This document shows, in pieces, positions 11,580 to 26,500 of a stretch of DNA of 64,000 nucleotides; the stretch's first letter is position 1, and each line of letters starts with the position of its first letter. The DNA is from Gordionus sp. m RMFG-2023 (taxonomy: Eukaryota > Nematomorpha > Gordioida > Chordodea > Parachordodidae), in assembly GCF_954871325.1 (NCBI RefSeq), contig NC_088776.1, positions 45,402,569 to 45,466,568 of the forward strand, given 5' to 3'. Made by a program: the position numbers and the translations under genes. The notes under the pieces are model-generated. The model had not been told where the DNA came from. It ran no database searches and saw only the letters and a program-made list of their open reading frames with translations.

Positions 11580-14500
11580 GTAAATGTTGTATTCCATATC
11601 AAATCAACTGAAAATTCAACCCCCCTTCGATTTTTTTTAAAATTTGTATGATGGAAATATATACACTAACTAGTAAAAATATAAAATTTTAATTCTCAAC
11701 TCAGCTTACTTCATGAGATAAGGTCATCTTTAGAAACGCGGAAATTCCAAAATACACTATATTTAATTTTAAATATCTCAAAAAGTAATTAAGCTAAAGA
11801 CATGATTTAAATTTTATTAAATAGCTCTAGAATAGCTCTTTAATATGACATAAAATTAATTTTATTAAAAAAACTCTATTACCAAAAACCGGAAATGGCT
11901 ATAAAATAAAAATTGCTCTTTTTTTTCTTATAAATTTTTTTTACAGATAGACATTATACTTCTTAATATTTGTATAAAATCCTAGATTGGGACGAATACT
12001 GGGTCAATAGTTATTATACTTTAAATATAAGTAGTAGGGCTTAAATCCTATATTATACCAAATATAGAGTAATTATTTTTTTAAAACTAAAAAATCTGAT
12101 TATTTTGCATTTATTAAATGTTAAAAAACTCAAAACAACATTTACCAAATTGTATTGTATTATTTTAAATATAACGCATAAAACCAAGTAGAATAATTCC
12201 GAATGACGTTGCAAATAAAGTAATAGAATTTTATAATTCTGATGAAAACAGCAGACTTATGCCAGGTATGAATAATTTTATATCAATGAAAGTTAATAGA
12301 AAAATGAACCAAGTGCAAAAGTGAATAGTTTTATATAATATAAAAGAATTATTTACCAATTTTAAAGAAATAAACTGTAATATAAAGATAGGTTTTAGCA
12401 AGTTTGCTATCATGAGACCAAAAAACTATATTTTAGCAGGCGGGTCTGGAACGCATACAATGTGCATCTGCACATTTCATCAAAATTTTAAGTTAATTAT
12501 AATTAATGGTAAATTAGATGAGTTAACTGCAAACCAGCATAACTCTCCATTTCCTCTCTTAAAAGATTATAAACACTACATTGCACAAAGTCTATGCAAT
12601 CTAGCCCAGCCTTGCTGTTACTTAAGGAAATGCCAAATGTGTCCCGGCACTTTGGAACTTAAGGATAGACTACACTTATTGTAAGATAATAATGCCATAG
12701 ATTATATAACATTTAAACAATGTTTTGCTGCTGACCGTACTACACTCGAAACTTTAACAAAGTCCGTCAACGAATTTGTGGAGTACTTGATTGAAAAATT
12801 AAATATTTTAATTCCTCATGCATTTATTTCTTCGGAACAATCTTCATTTTTTAAGTCATTAAAATCGAATTTGAAGGATGGGGAATATCTTATAATATCC
12901 GATTTTGCAGAGAACTACGCTTTTGTAGTTCAAGATCACGCTCAAGGTTTCCATTGGACTAATAATCAGGCAACATTTTATCCATTTATGATTTATTACC
13001 GCGAAGGCGATATCCTCAATCATTTAAGTTACGTGATTATATCAGATTGTCTCTAACACAATACTTGTTCCTTTCATTTATTTCAAGTAAAATTAATTCT
13101 CTACTTGAAAGAAAGATTTGATAAGATTTCAATAATATTTTATTTTTCTGATGGAGCTGTTACCCAGTATAAAACAAAAAAAAACTTTGTAATCCTCTAC
13201 AACCATTATAATGATTAATGTCTACTAGTGATCTGCATAGGGCCTAATTTTTCCCAGAAAGATTTATAAAAAAATTTATCCGGCCCGATCCCAAGCGAAT
13301 TTTCTTTTTATTTGTTTGTAAATTACTATTCATTTGGTATATAATAGGATTTAAGCCCTACTACTTATATTTAAAGTGTAATAACTTTTTGCCCAATACT
13401 CGTCCCAATCTAGGATTTTGTAAACATATTAAGAAATATAATGTCTATCTGTAAAAAAAGAAAAAAAAGAGCAATTTTTATTTTATAGCCATTTCCGGTT
13501 TTTGGTAATAGAGTTTTTTTAATAAAATTAATTTTATGTCATATTAAAGAGCTATTCTACAGCTATTTAATAAAATTTAAAACATGTTTTTAGCTTAATT
13601 ACTTTTTGAGATATTTAAAATTAAATTTAGTGTATTTTGGAATTTCCGCCTTTCTAAGATGGCCATATCTCATGAAGTAAGGTGATTTGAAAAGTAAAAT
13701 TTTATATTTTTATTAGTTAGTTTATATAATACCAACAAATTTTTAAAAAAATCGTAGTGGGTCGGGTTGAGAATCGACTTTTTTTTGGTTGATTTAATAT
13801 ATATTATTCATATTATATGCCAAAAATAATTTTTACTGAAAAAAATAATTAAATCTAATTGATTGTAGCTGAATTATTATTTATTTATTTTTTTAAATTA
13901 CACAATATTTTTTTTTTTTGAATAACAACCTTTTATTAAGAACTTTATAATATTTAATACATTGAACGTTAAAAGTAAAACATATATACGTAATCTTAAA
14001 AAAAATATATATTACAAATGTCATGTAAACTATTTATATAAAATCTATATAAAAAAACTGTATAATAATAAAAAAAAAATAATAAGTATAGTAAATTGTA
14101 TGTTGGCTGGGAGGAGGTTAAGAAAGAGAGCCATGGATGGCAATGCAGTTAGATCTGCATATATCAATAGATATGCGCTGTCTGAGATAGAAGCCTTCCT
14201 GAGGGTCACCAGTGATGGCGCGGATTTTTTTTACCGAGAATGTAACATCTAAATTTTTTATCAATCACAATAATCAATAGCGTTCTTTCTAAGCACTCAT
14301 AATTACATCATATACTAAACAGTCAAAAAATTTGATTCTGGCCTTTTAAAAAATACCTTTTGCTCAAATATAAAATATTAAGTGTTCTCATATGGGACAT
14401 ATCTCCTCAGCCAGGCTAGCCTAACTTCCATAAAATTATGCAATGTATTTTTGAATAAATAAAAAAATTTGAGATTATCAAATATATATAGTTGCAATTA

Positions 14501-17500
14501 TCACAATTAGTCCATTCAAATTTTATGTCATTAATGTTACTCTCCACCGCACGCCAACTCGAGACTTGGTGGTCCAGGGCAAAAAATAATTTGCGGCCCC
14601 TTAAAAAACACTATATGCTAGCCTAAACTTATTTGAAAACTTTTCGCAGTGAAAACTAAAAGCATATATACATTATTAAATTTTATTCATTAAAAATGAA
14701 TAAAATCATAAACTAAAATATTGTGATTTTATTTATCCTCATCACTTTTTTATTTGTAAAAGAGCATATTATGGCAGTATTTTCCAAAAATACGATTAAA
14801 GGTTTGCATTGGGAGGATTTTTGGACTATAAGACCGCCCAATGTTTTAAAAAATTTTAACCCGCACACCACCCGCCCATAGTTTTCAAAAAACCCTCCCG
14901 CCCGCCCATTAGTCTAAAATTGTTTACCTGCCCGCCCATTATTTATATAAATTTTTTAACCCAAACCCGCTATTATAAAATTTAATTATAGCCATTCTTT
15001 GAATTTTTTAAGCATCTAATAAAAAATTTTAGCATTACACCTCTAGAAAAAGTTTTATAATTTGGAAATTACTATATTAGGCATATATATTCAATTTAAA
15101 TTATGGATAATTTATTTGATCAAATAAAATATTTATGAAAAGATATATATATAATTGATATTATATGCAAAAATAATGATGAATCTACATTTTCTGGATT
15201 CAAACATGTTCTTCTGTGTTCTAAAAACTTCCTAAAATGGTAATTCCTCGAATATTTTTCTTGTTAATCTTGATATTGGCAAATCTCTTTCCTGTCGTTT
15301 CAACCAAAGTAGGATATCCGTTTGAAGTATATCCTCTTCCTCAAGTGAGATCTTTAAATAGTGAAACCAATAGTAATAAATTTCAAAAAGTAATTTAAAA
15401 TTTAAATTAAATGTAATATGCGCTTAAAATTTTGATAATTAAACATATCAAAACTGGTTTACTTTAAAATTTAAATATTTTGTTATGTCATTAGGTACGA
15501 TATTCTCCACAACAACCTCGTACTCCCATCTGTTGGGGTTTAATTCTGACGAGGATGCTATTTATTTCAAACATTGCATTTAATAAGTAGCTAATTAAAA
15601 TTTTATAATTTAGTGATACCCTTTAATTGGATTCTCTTTGCTTTTGGGGAAACGGGTGAAATTAGATTTTCATCCAACTCAATGTTATAATCAAATCCAA
15701 TATGTTTTCAATATGTTTTTTTTACTTCATTAATTTCTTCCGACGACAACATCCTCATTTATCCTTTGGTATTAAAAATGTTGAAATTTTAAGGAGCATA
15801 TGAATTTCAAATTTTTTAATTATAAAATTTTTAGCTCTTTTCTTTATTAAATCTATTACTTCTCGCTATTTGTTTTTCTCTCCATTATATCCATATTTAT
15901 TTGATTATGTTCATATATAAGAAGATTATACCTAAATTTTTTATAAATAAAGAAAAAATTGGCATGAATTCTAAAATATTATTTTCATACCATATAAAAA
16001 CGTTCTGTAGTGTAGGCCTGCAGTCGCCCTCAAGAGCATTAGTTGCAACCTTATACGGTTCCAAATAATCTATCAGTGTTTTTAAACCTTCCTTTCCCAT
16101 CGATCCAATTTATTCAGTCATATCACGAGATTGCAAGAACAAAAAAAATCTCATCATATATTAAATAAATGCTTTATAGTATCTTATTCTTTGTATTCAA
16201 TCTTATATCAATATTTTGTTTTAACATCTTGCTCAGATATTTTACATTGTCCCTTTGTTTGAAATAAGTGGTCAACGATTTTGCAGTTGTCAATTATTAA
16301 TTTCAAGAGCATTTTCAAAATAAAAGTTGACTGGATTCCGAAGTATTGTGTTCAATATATGTGCTGAAATGTTTAGTCTATTAAATCTAAATAAACGGAA
16401 AATATAGTTCTCTAAATATCCATGTTTTTTATTTAGGTGTATACAGAATCTCTCAAAAATTATTATAATATCTATCTAATAGATAAATTTTATAAAATTT
16501 AACAAAAATTTACCCATCCAGCTCTTTTTTAATATTTGCTCCTTGGTCCGTTACAAAGATGTGGAAAAATATTCTCGGTGAACACCAAGTTTTAAATAAT
16601 TCTTTAAGAATATTTTCTCCCGTCTTTTTTCCTTTTTGAAATTGTGAAATAAAAAGAAATTTTTTTTCTAATTTCCAATTTTGTATAAAATGGATTGATA
16701 AAAATATGTTAATGTTTTAGTAAAATTTATTAATAACTTAAATTTTTTTTTTTTTATGAAAAAGAATATTTTATTTATAATTAGAATTTTCTATAAAATC
16801 ACGATTACATGTAATTAGTAATTATAATAAATATAAAGGAATTTTCATGAGTTATAAATATTCAAAAGAAGTTTATAAAAAATTATATTAATGTTTAATA
16901 ATATAAAAATGAACATTGAAAAGTTATTATATAAATAAATTATTCATTACGCGATTAAAATTATATAAAATATATTCTAATCATCATGTGAGATGAGGCT
17001 GCCAATGAAGCTGATGTAATTGGCCCTGTGAATTGCTATTGCGAGTCTTTGTCTTAAGAAGAAGCCTTCACGAGGTTCATCAGTTAGTTTGCGGATTAGC
17101 GATCCAAGTTCCTTGAAGAAAGAAAGAGCACGATTCCCAAAGGTAGTCAAGGTAGTGGAAATGATGGGAATGAATAAGTGATCTTGGGATATCTCTGAAT
17201 ATTTTGCAATTTTTAGAAGCTCCTTGTTCTCCAGAATGTTAAGGGATTGATTGGAAGGAGCCAATGGATCAATACAAGAATAATCCCAGACCAAGAATTG
17301 ACCTCGCTTCCAGGGAATTTGAGAGATCCCATCAGGGCGTTTCCCATCAGATCTGAAAAGACCAGAGGGTTCGAGAATAGAAGGAATTTGAGCGGATCTC
17401 AGAGCTCTAAGAATTATAGAATTGCAAATGTTATGTCTAACGATGCGGCCTTTACATGAAAGACAATGTAGACTATGCCTTCCATTACTCAAAACAGTAG

Positions 17501-20500
17501 AACTGCAGCCGGCACAGATGTGGGGTTGGGTTACTAAGCAATTTAAACGGATGCCTATAGCATGAGTTAGCTCATTTTGGGTCAATTGTAATTGTAAGTT
17601 CGCGGATGGAATGGCTTCGAGAAACTCATTTCCAGAACCATTAAGCAGAGAGGAGAATAAGGGACGGTCCAATGATTGCATACTGGAAAGGAGAGATTCG
17701 ACGCAGCTTGCAATAATGGGCTTATCCCAGTCCTTCTGCTTGTTCGTTTCTTTAATTGGGTGGTCGGCAATGAATCGAGATTTCCATTCAATGATGGCAC
17801 TATCAAAGGAAGGGTCAGAATTTAAGGAATTAGGATTGACTAAATTTTTGGTTAAAAGACAGCTCGATATAAAGGCAGTTAAGGCAAGATCGGAAGGGGA
17901 TCTGATGCCTAGTCCTCCCATCTTGGTAGGAAGAGTGGCTTGTGTCCACGCTAATTCATGGAATTTAAGATTAAGGATACTTTCAATTAGGACTTTAATC
18001 TCATTTTCATAAATGCCTAAGGAAGTGGGAAATTTAAAAATAGGGGTAGAGCGGAGCGCATAAAGAATTTTTGGGATATTGAAGAAATTTTTCATGAGAA
18101 AAAAGGCTTTATGAGAAGGGAGAAGGGAAAATAGGTCAGCCAACACATTAAGGGTTTCGAGTGTAGATTGTAGGAAGGATGATATGGCTATGTGTTCACC
18201 AACGGGAGCACCTAAGTGAGATAATTCATCCAGAGTAATCTGTTTGAAATTATGAAAATTGTTTTCAGATGAATTAATTGAAATGAATTCTGATTTTTCA
18301 TGGTTGATTGATAGACCAATGGATAGCCCTGCATCCTTGATTATCATTACAGCTTTATTGATTTCCTCGTTTGGACCACAAAGGATTCCATCATCGATGT
18401 ACCATGCATGCAATGATAATGAACATGCCTCGTTAATAGATTTAACAATTTCATTGATCCCAAAACAGAAAAATAAAGAACCTAGAGGATCTCCCTGTTG
18501 TATGCCCTCAATCGAAGGAATTTTATAGGTATCAAATTGGAGAGTGGAAGGCTGTTGATAGCATGAATAAAAGAATTTAGTGTAACCAGGAAAGAGAATA
18601 CTCGATGCGCTCAGAAAGGAATTCCGAGAAAGAGTGTTATAAGCATTGTTGAAGTCGATTTTGACTAAAGATTCGTTGGTTGGCTGGGTTTCTAAGTGTA
18701 TTCTCGTTAGATGAACAACAGCTTCACAGCCGCCAGTTATACCAACACCAAGTTGGAAAGGACTTAGTATATTTGAAGCTTCATGCTTTATTCGAGAGGA
18801 AATCATTTTAGCTACTAAACGACGAAAGGTCGAGCCAATTGCAATCGGTCTTAAATCATTATTGGGTTTTTGAAGGGCTATTAGCCTGGCACCGAAAAGA
18901 ATAGGGGAAACAAAGGTTGGCACATCACCTTTTAAGATTTTGTTGCAAAAGTTTGTAATTTTGGAAAGAATGGAAGTTTGAGAACATATTGAGAGGGAAG
19001 TAATGTCCTGGAGAAATATAAGACGGATTCCATCAAGGCCATGTGCTGAATCTCGATGAAAGGAAAAGATAGCTTTCCTCACTTTATCAGTGGTAAATTG
19101 TGATGCGCATGTAGAGTGAGGCTGTAGAGATATAGGGGTTATAGTTGTAGAAGGGTGTTTTTTGCAGAGCTTCAAGTATGTGTCGTTTGAAGGTTCGGCG
19201 AGGGAGTCTTGAGTAGAAACCAATCTAAGTGCACCTTTGATGTTAAGATTGTCAATTTTTTAGTGATTAAATTGGCCTTCAGCTCGATAGCAGAGGCTTT
19301 CATTTTATTTTTGACAACAGATGTCTTCCGTGTTCGTTTTTAAATAAAAAATTTTTTTATTTTTTTTACACCAGCCTATTGTTTAAATTTCTTAGCCTGC
19401 CCACCCACTCGCCCTTTGTTTAAAATTTTTTCCCCCACAAGCCCGCCCACTTAGATGGGTGGACGTGAGGAAGCGGACCCAAAATCCGCCCATTGCAGAC
19501 CTCAAGAAAGATATCATTTTTTATTGAAATTAAAGAGAGATTATACAGAAACTTAGATAAGTTTTATTAATTTGAACTTTGAGAACCTGCGTTCTAAGGA
19601 TGCTACGGTAACTATAATGATTAGAATAATCCTTAATACAATGAATATATTTGGTAAAGCTTTATTTAACCAATTAATGTTAATATAGCGTAAATTTCGA
19701 ATGGAATTTTTTAATCAATTAGTAGATCTTGCGGATTAATATAGCATTCTAACGTATCCTTATCTGTTAAATATTTAATTGACAATAATTTATACGCTTT
19801 CAGGCGCATTTATTTATTCTGGTATATTATATCGTCGATCAAAATAATCTTCAAGGAAACGTTCCTCCGAATTTCTCGCTTGATCAAGTAATACATTGAA
19901 AAATTTAATCTCATATTTTTTTGAGGATAGTGTATAGGCTCGTCATCCCCTTCTTAAAAAAATTCGTTTTGGAACTTTCAGTCTATGAATTAATGTTTTG
20001 AAGAAAAGCACTGCTCTTCTACACTCATTTTCATTCCTGCACAAGCTCATTCCCTGAGTCAGATGAATTCTGAATGCCGTTTTCCTTAAGGCGATCTAAA
20101 AAACCTTTGGACTTTCTCTATAAGTATTATTTATTTTTTTCTCTTTAGCTTTCACCTTTTCTGGTGGTAAGCTCCTTCAACATCTCTCTCCACTTTATGT
20201 TATTCATCAATTTATCTAATTTATACTTCTTTATATTGGCTCTAACTTTATGGTCCCATTGAAGTTTTGGCCTTCCTCTTTTACATTTGCCCATCACTTC
20301 CAAACTCTCAACCTTATTTCCTATGTAGTTCATAGGCCTTCTCATTGTGTGCCCATACCACCTAAGTCTGTTTAGCATTAACTTAGTCTTAATGGGCACT
20401 ACCTTAAAACTACTTAGTATTCTTGTACTGCGCACTTTATCCTTTCTTGTTACCCTAGCAATCATCCTCAGCATTCTCATCTCCATAGTTTGTATACTTC

Positions 20501-23500
20501 TCTCGTCTGATTCTTTGGTTGGCCATGTTTTCGAACTATATAGAATAGTTGGTTGTACTATGGAACTGTAAATTTTTCCCTTTAATTTATGTGGGATTCT
20601 TTAAACAAATAGCACTCCAGATAAAGATCTCCACTTTAATCACCCTTGATTAATTTTACTCTTTATCTCTTTTTTGTACCGTTTGTTTGTATAGTGGAGC
20701 CCAAATATTTACAGCTTTCAATTGCCGATATCTGCCATTCATTTATATCAATACTCTCTGTTTCATCTCCTCCTATCACCATATATTCCGTCCAGAGTTG
20801 TTAAAGGATCGAATCAAAAGATCGCCGATCCTGGATTCGATCCTAAATTTGTCAATTTTTTCGGATTTAAGATCCTGACCTTAAATTGTGGATCGTGATC
20901 GGGATCATTTTTTTAAATATTCGATCCCAAACCTTTTAAAAATTATTTTTTTACTTAAAAAGCAATAAATAAAATAATTTTGAAATTAAATTAACATATT
21001 ATTTTTAAAAAAATATCTATCTACATCATATTTTATCAACCACCATTCCACCAGATTTTATATTTCAACAATTTTGCAAATTTTTTGTAAGAAAAAGTTA
21101 TATTTATTTATTAATTATATTATAATATAAATTCTAGGTTTTAATAATGTCCTCCATTATAGATTTAGAAGATGATAATCTACTTCTATTGATGTGACAG
21201 CAGATATAAATGAGAATGAGAAACTTTTACCATTTCATAATTTAAGTAAGTATTTTACTTTTGTGAAACGGATGGAAGTAACCATACAATGATCTATGCA
21301 AAATGCTCTTTATGCACAAACAAAATATCTTCTTCAAAGATTAGAAGTTCAAACCTAAAGAGGCATTTAGAAGTAATTAATTATTTTAAAAATACAATTT
21401 TTATTATTTGTGAAGATCATAACAATATGCATATAATAAAAATTATAGATTTCCTTCACTATATGATGACAGTAATATATTGGCATCAATAATTTACCCA
21501 AAATTTAAGCTCAATTGGCCTTTTATTAATCTGCCACAAAATTTGCTAAAGAAAAGTTAATTACCCATTTAGAAAATAAGGGTCAATCATATGCAGATCC
21601 TTCAAATGAATGCATGGATCGATACCTTTTTTGGGAAAAACTCGTCACAAAATGCTCTTTCCATTAATAATTTTTTTTATTCTAATGTTGATTCAGTGAA
21701 TATTTTTAATAATTATGTTAATTAAAAAAATACATTTATTGAATATAACATACCTTTACCATCAAGCGCTCCTGTGGAGCGCTTGTTTAGTAAAGCTAAA
21801 CATGTACTTAATGAAAAACGTGGTTGTTTAAATAATGATAATTTAGAAAAAATTTTATTATTAAAGGCTAATTTTTGTTATACTTATATTATATTATTCA
21901 ATTACAATAAATTTATACCATATTTTTTTATATTAGTTAATTTTCCATCGATCAGAAATTTAAATAAGAAAAGGATCGTGATCGTGATCGCGATCCTTTT
22001 TTAAAAAAAAGGTCAATCCTGGATTTCGATCCTCTTTTTTTCAAAAGATCGTGATCGGAATTCGATCTTTTTAAATCGATTAACAAGCCTGACTCCGTCT
22101 TTTCTCTTTTTAGCCCGTGCTTTTCTAGGATTTTATCCAACTCACTAATCTTTCTTTCATTTCATCCTTGGATTCGGCAAGTATCACAATATCATCTGCA
22201 CATATCATATTCCACGGGCTCTATAAGTGTAATAACTCTTTCTAATTCAATATTGTTACTTTGCATGACCTTACTTATTAAATTTACCTGATTAAATATA
22301 TCAAACTAGATGACAAGATGGATATTGTTTTCATTCTTTGGCCAATAAGACTTTTGTGCAGCATTTGAGGATTAAGGGTTCTGCTAGCATATTATATAAT
22401 ATATATATCAAATTAATAACTTAATATTTGAATCTAAATCTTAATTAAAATAATGACTCAATCAGGATTAAAGTAATTTTATACCCACCTGAAAGGGATT
22501 ATCAAACAAGGACTATAGTGCAAACTTTATTATTTTAAAATAGATTAATCAGAATATCCAAATGTGCCTCATAACTATTACAAATTACAAATACATAACC
22601 TTAAAATAGACCAGATATTTATTAAAATAGTCGGAAAATAGAAATCGTTTTTTGAAAATATATTATATTTTTTTACTTACCGATTATCTTGTTTCTTTGC
22701 CAATAGAAAATTTAATTAAATTTTTTTTTAAAGATTATTTATAAATTAAAAAGAAAATTTCAATAAAAAAATGGAATTTCTCAACTAAAAAGTTTGTTTT
22801 TTTTAATATAAAATGAAAATTTGTAATGATACATATGGCTAAACGCCTAACCTTTTTTAGAAATTCATACTTGGTTTGTAAAAAATACTGTCTTATATGT
22901 AGTATATACAAAAAAATTATTAGATTTTCAAGAGGCTAAAAATAATAGAGAAATTATTAAATTTGGAGGCCCCTAAAATCGTCTAATTTCGGCAAAATTT
23001 GAACACAACTTTATTGTTTTATTAAACCAAATATTAGCAATTTAATTCTACATCCATTATTTACAAAACAATGTATGCATTAAGGGAATATAAATAACAT
23101 TTTAAACGGTTTTATCCTATAACAGCTTTACCCCAGTATTGTTAAACGGCTATTTGATTAGATTTTTAAACACCAGCTATATTATTTTAGCTAGAAACAT
23201 ATTGCACAAGACACAAGATTTTGCCAATAGATGTTCAAACCTATCTAACATCTATGACCAAATCTTCAAACTTGGGTAATGTTTTTTTGCAAAAATATTG
23301 AGCTAGCCGTTTTTAAAAATCGGCTCAAAACGAGTCTTTAAAAACGCTACCCCAAGGCTATATATATTATACAAATAGTTGTTGCTTGAGTTAAACTATA
23401 AACTTCAGGTAAATTTTATTTTAAAGACAAGACTTAAGGAATATGTATATAAATTTTTAAATCATCATGATAAATATATTTTAAAACAAATAGAGAGTAA

Positions 23501-26500
23501 TTTTTATAATTTTTGGGTACGGATTATTAGTAAAATATGCCAAATCAGGAAAATTTCCCAAAAGACAAACATAGGTAAGAAATTATATATAAAATACACC
23601 TTCATACAGAATTTTGTGTTTTTATGCTAAAAGGTTAAAAAGCTATTCGCATTAACATTATTACTCCGTTAATCGCTTTACCCCGGTCTTATTTTTCAAG
23701 TAGATTTAATGTGGGTATTTAGCATTTATATTTTTAAAACTTATATTTACATTCTAATACTTTTTTTAGAAATGTATATTTGTATTTATATTCGAATACA
23801 TTTTTTTGAAAATTTGCCCAATCCGGATGATATATGTAATAATAAATTAAGATATTTGAATAAAATGTGTTGGTCGATGAAATAAAAATAAAATCAGATT
23901 TTTGGGAAGCGTCTCGGAAAGTTCTCATTATTAAGATGAACCACTTATAGAGCTATTCCTCCCATTTCAATGTTTTTTTAAAATATCTTTTTATAAATTG
24001 ATGAAATTCGTAACTATTTATTTTTTTACTTCCTAATGCATTAAATTGATTCTGTAAAATATTTTCCTGGTTGCAAAAAAAATGACCTATTTCAATTATA
24101 ATATATAATTTTTCTTGAATTATATAGCAATGAATTTCAAAGGATTGGATATTTAGGAATATATCACTCTTCAGTACCACTCAAAAACACATTAAGATTA
24201 CCAAGGGGTGTGTATTTGTCTGAATTTCCAGAAGGTATTGATCCTCTTTTGCGCGGTTTAGTTCGTCAGGCTGCCAACACAATTGATCACAATTTTTCTG
24301 AAGATATAAATGATCACTTGTTTCAGCACGAGAATAAAGGATTCGGTACATAATCAAATAACTTGTTTAAATATAATCATGTTATAGGTATGGACCTTCT
24401 AGCATTAAACATTCACCGAGGAAGAGACCATGGTATACCTGCTTACAATGAATTTCGTGATATTTGTGGCTTGAATAGATTTAATGATTGGGATTCCATG
24501 AAGGAGGCTATGCCTTCAGATGTGGTTGAAAGAATGAGAGCTCTATATAAGTCTAATATATTATATGCATTATAATTCTATGTCAAAATTTTTAGTGATG
24601 TAGATGATGTCGATTTATTTCCCGGTGGCATCTCCGAATATCACGCGGACGGCGCTGAAATAGGTCCAACATTTGCCTGCCTTTTAGGTGATCAATTTTT
24701 TAGACTACGATTTGGAGATAGATTCTGGTATGAAAATGCTAATCGTAGTGATGTAATTGAACACGCCTTCCTTCCTGGTTAATATCGATAATTATTTTAA
24801 AGATAAAATAAAACCAATGCACTATTATTAAACTTGTTATTAAAACAATTATAGTAGCCAGAATTATTGTACTAATTTGATTCTCGATGAATAATAAATA
24901 CTTGTTTTAAGTTAAAAATATAGAGGTCTGCAATGAAAGATTTTTAATCCTCTCGCCCATTAAAAATTTTTTTTATTAATATACTCTGGGATATTTTTTA
25001 AATAATTAAGAATTATTATCAAAATTTAAATGAAAAAATTTTATCCAGAGACCTGTAGAGTTAGAATTTGCACTGCTCGGCCAGATTTTTTTAAAAAATA
25101 TTTTCGACATGGCCCAGCCGGGCTTTTTTTCAGGCTCGGCCATAATATTTTTTAATATTTTCTGCACAGCCCCGATTTAAAAATATATTACATTTATTTT
25201 TAATTATTCGGTCATATTTTTAAAAAAAATCCATCCCGGATATATTTAAAAAATTTTTTTTGAGCCAGTCCGAATTTTATTTAAAAAAATTAAAACACGG
25301 CATGTCTACTTTGTATTTTTAATTTTTTTAACATAATAATTTTTTATATCTCCACGATTCAGTGCACGTGCATAATCAAAAACAAGGATTATAAATTAAT
25401 TGAAAACCAATTCGATGAAATAAATTTAATCACTTATTTTTATTCAACATTGTATTAGAAATTTATATACTATTTTTTATTATTTGTACAAATATTGTAT
25501 AAAATGGTTAACAACTGCTGGGCAAAAATTACAAAGATTATGGTTAGCAATATCATTTTTTTAAATATCTTTATATAATAAATTATTTATCCATAAATTT
25601 ACATACACCATAAAGATAAACATAAAAATAACATTTTTTAATTAAGCAAAATATAATTTAATTTAAACCCTTGAATATCAGACTAATACATTTTAACTTT
25701 AATAATGAATAGTCAAATCTTAATTTGTAATAGAAACATCCAGCAAACTTTTAGTTATGATATTTAAAATAAAAAATAAACAAAATTGAAATAATTAATG
25801 CAACATAAATTAAAAATAGAGATAACAGGCGCTGATTACCACCACTCCAAGAAAAAATTTTCACTCTCTCGAAAAAAACCAAACAAGCGAAGCTTTAGTG
25901 AAAATCGACTTTTCCATTGCATAAACACTCTTTCCAGCTCACCAAATTCCTTTTCTCCTACTATCAATCTCTAACAATCTTAGTCTTACAATTCAACACG
26001 GAATATACATTCAGTTGAGGACATTCAACAGGATGACCCCTCTCTGATCCTTACATTTTAGTCTTGGAATCTAATAAAATTTATAAGCTGTTCGTGCACT
26101 CTATCACTTGATGCTTGATCTTGAGTGGTTCCTGTGAAATTGAAAAAGCACATAACATAATTCACGAAATGAGCACAATCATCGGACTCTCGCTCAATCC
26201 GAGCAAATCCGAATTCATCCAATTAAATCAAACGCTCCTAACACTCATAATTTTAAATACACTGCACTTGAAGAATTACATATCTAGGATCTCCTGTATG
26301 AAGGCAATTTGCACCTTCCTTCACACCAGTCTTGAGATCATTCTTAAATTGGAAGATATCTTTACTCTCTTCCACCACACAAATACTTTTTCTTGTTAAA
26401 AAATTTCTTTTTTATACCTATGATTCTTTATGGACTCCGTTCAATACCGATTTTTAAATATCTTCTCCACTCAAAACATACGAAAAATAATAAAGGACCT

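Larger units (their letters stand above)
1..16360 (+). repeat. Left arm of a giant inverted duplication
   Basis: This stretch is matched by the reverse complement of 49970-61049. Base 1 pairs with about 61049, 1080 with 59930, 4480 with 58845, 9612 with 54005, 11579 with 53051, and 16360 with 49970. By eye the arms differ by a few percent outside exons; exon 3 of the peroxidase differs at about one base in 221. The left arm is longer because it gained an LTR fossil (1081-4476), a DNA transposon (11586-13797) and a LINE tail (13905-14238). It starts before the window, so its outer end is not seen. The inner end falls inside a hAT transposase. Confidence 0.93.
14801..19501 (-). mobile_element. 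hAT transposon interrupted by a LINE
   Basis: The left end reads GGTTTGCATTGGG and the complement of the right end reads AGGTCTGCAATGGGCGG. CCGCCC words crowd both ends. The minus strand encodes hAT transposase pieces in the right order: [14 protein letters not shown] near 16550, then [19 protein letters not shown] near 16060, then [12 protein letters not shown] near 15310. The N-terminal part is missing and a LINE (16743-19345) fills that place. The part from 14801 to 16360 is shared with the right arm, whose copy ends at 49970, so the inner duplication border cuts this element. No clear 8-bp duplication was found, so the two ends may not come from one insertion. Confidence 0.75.

Noticed and set aside
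17247-18528. Plus-strand frames of 70-133 residues
   Set aside because: Antisense shadows of the LINE reverse transcriptase.
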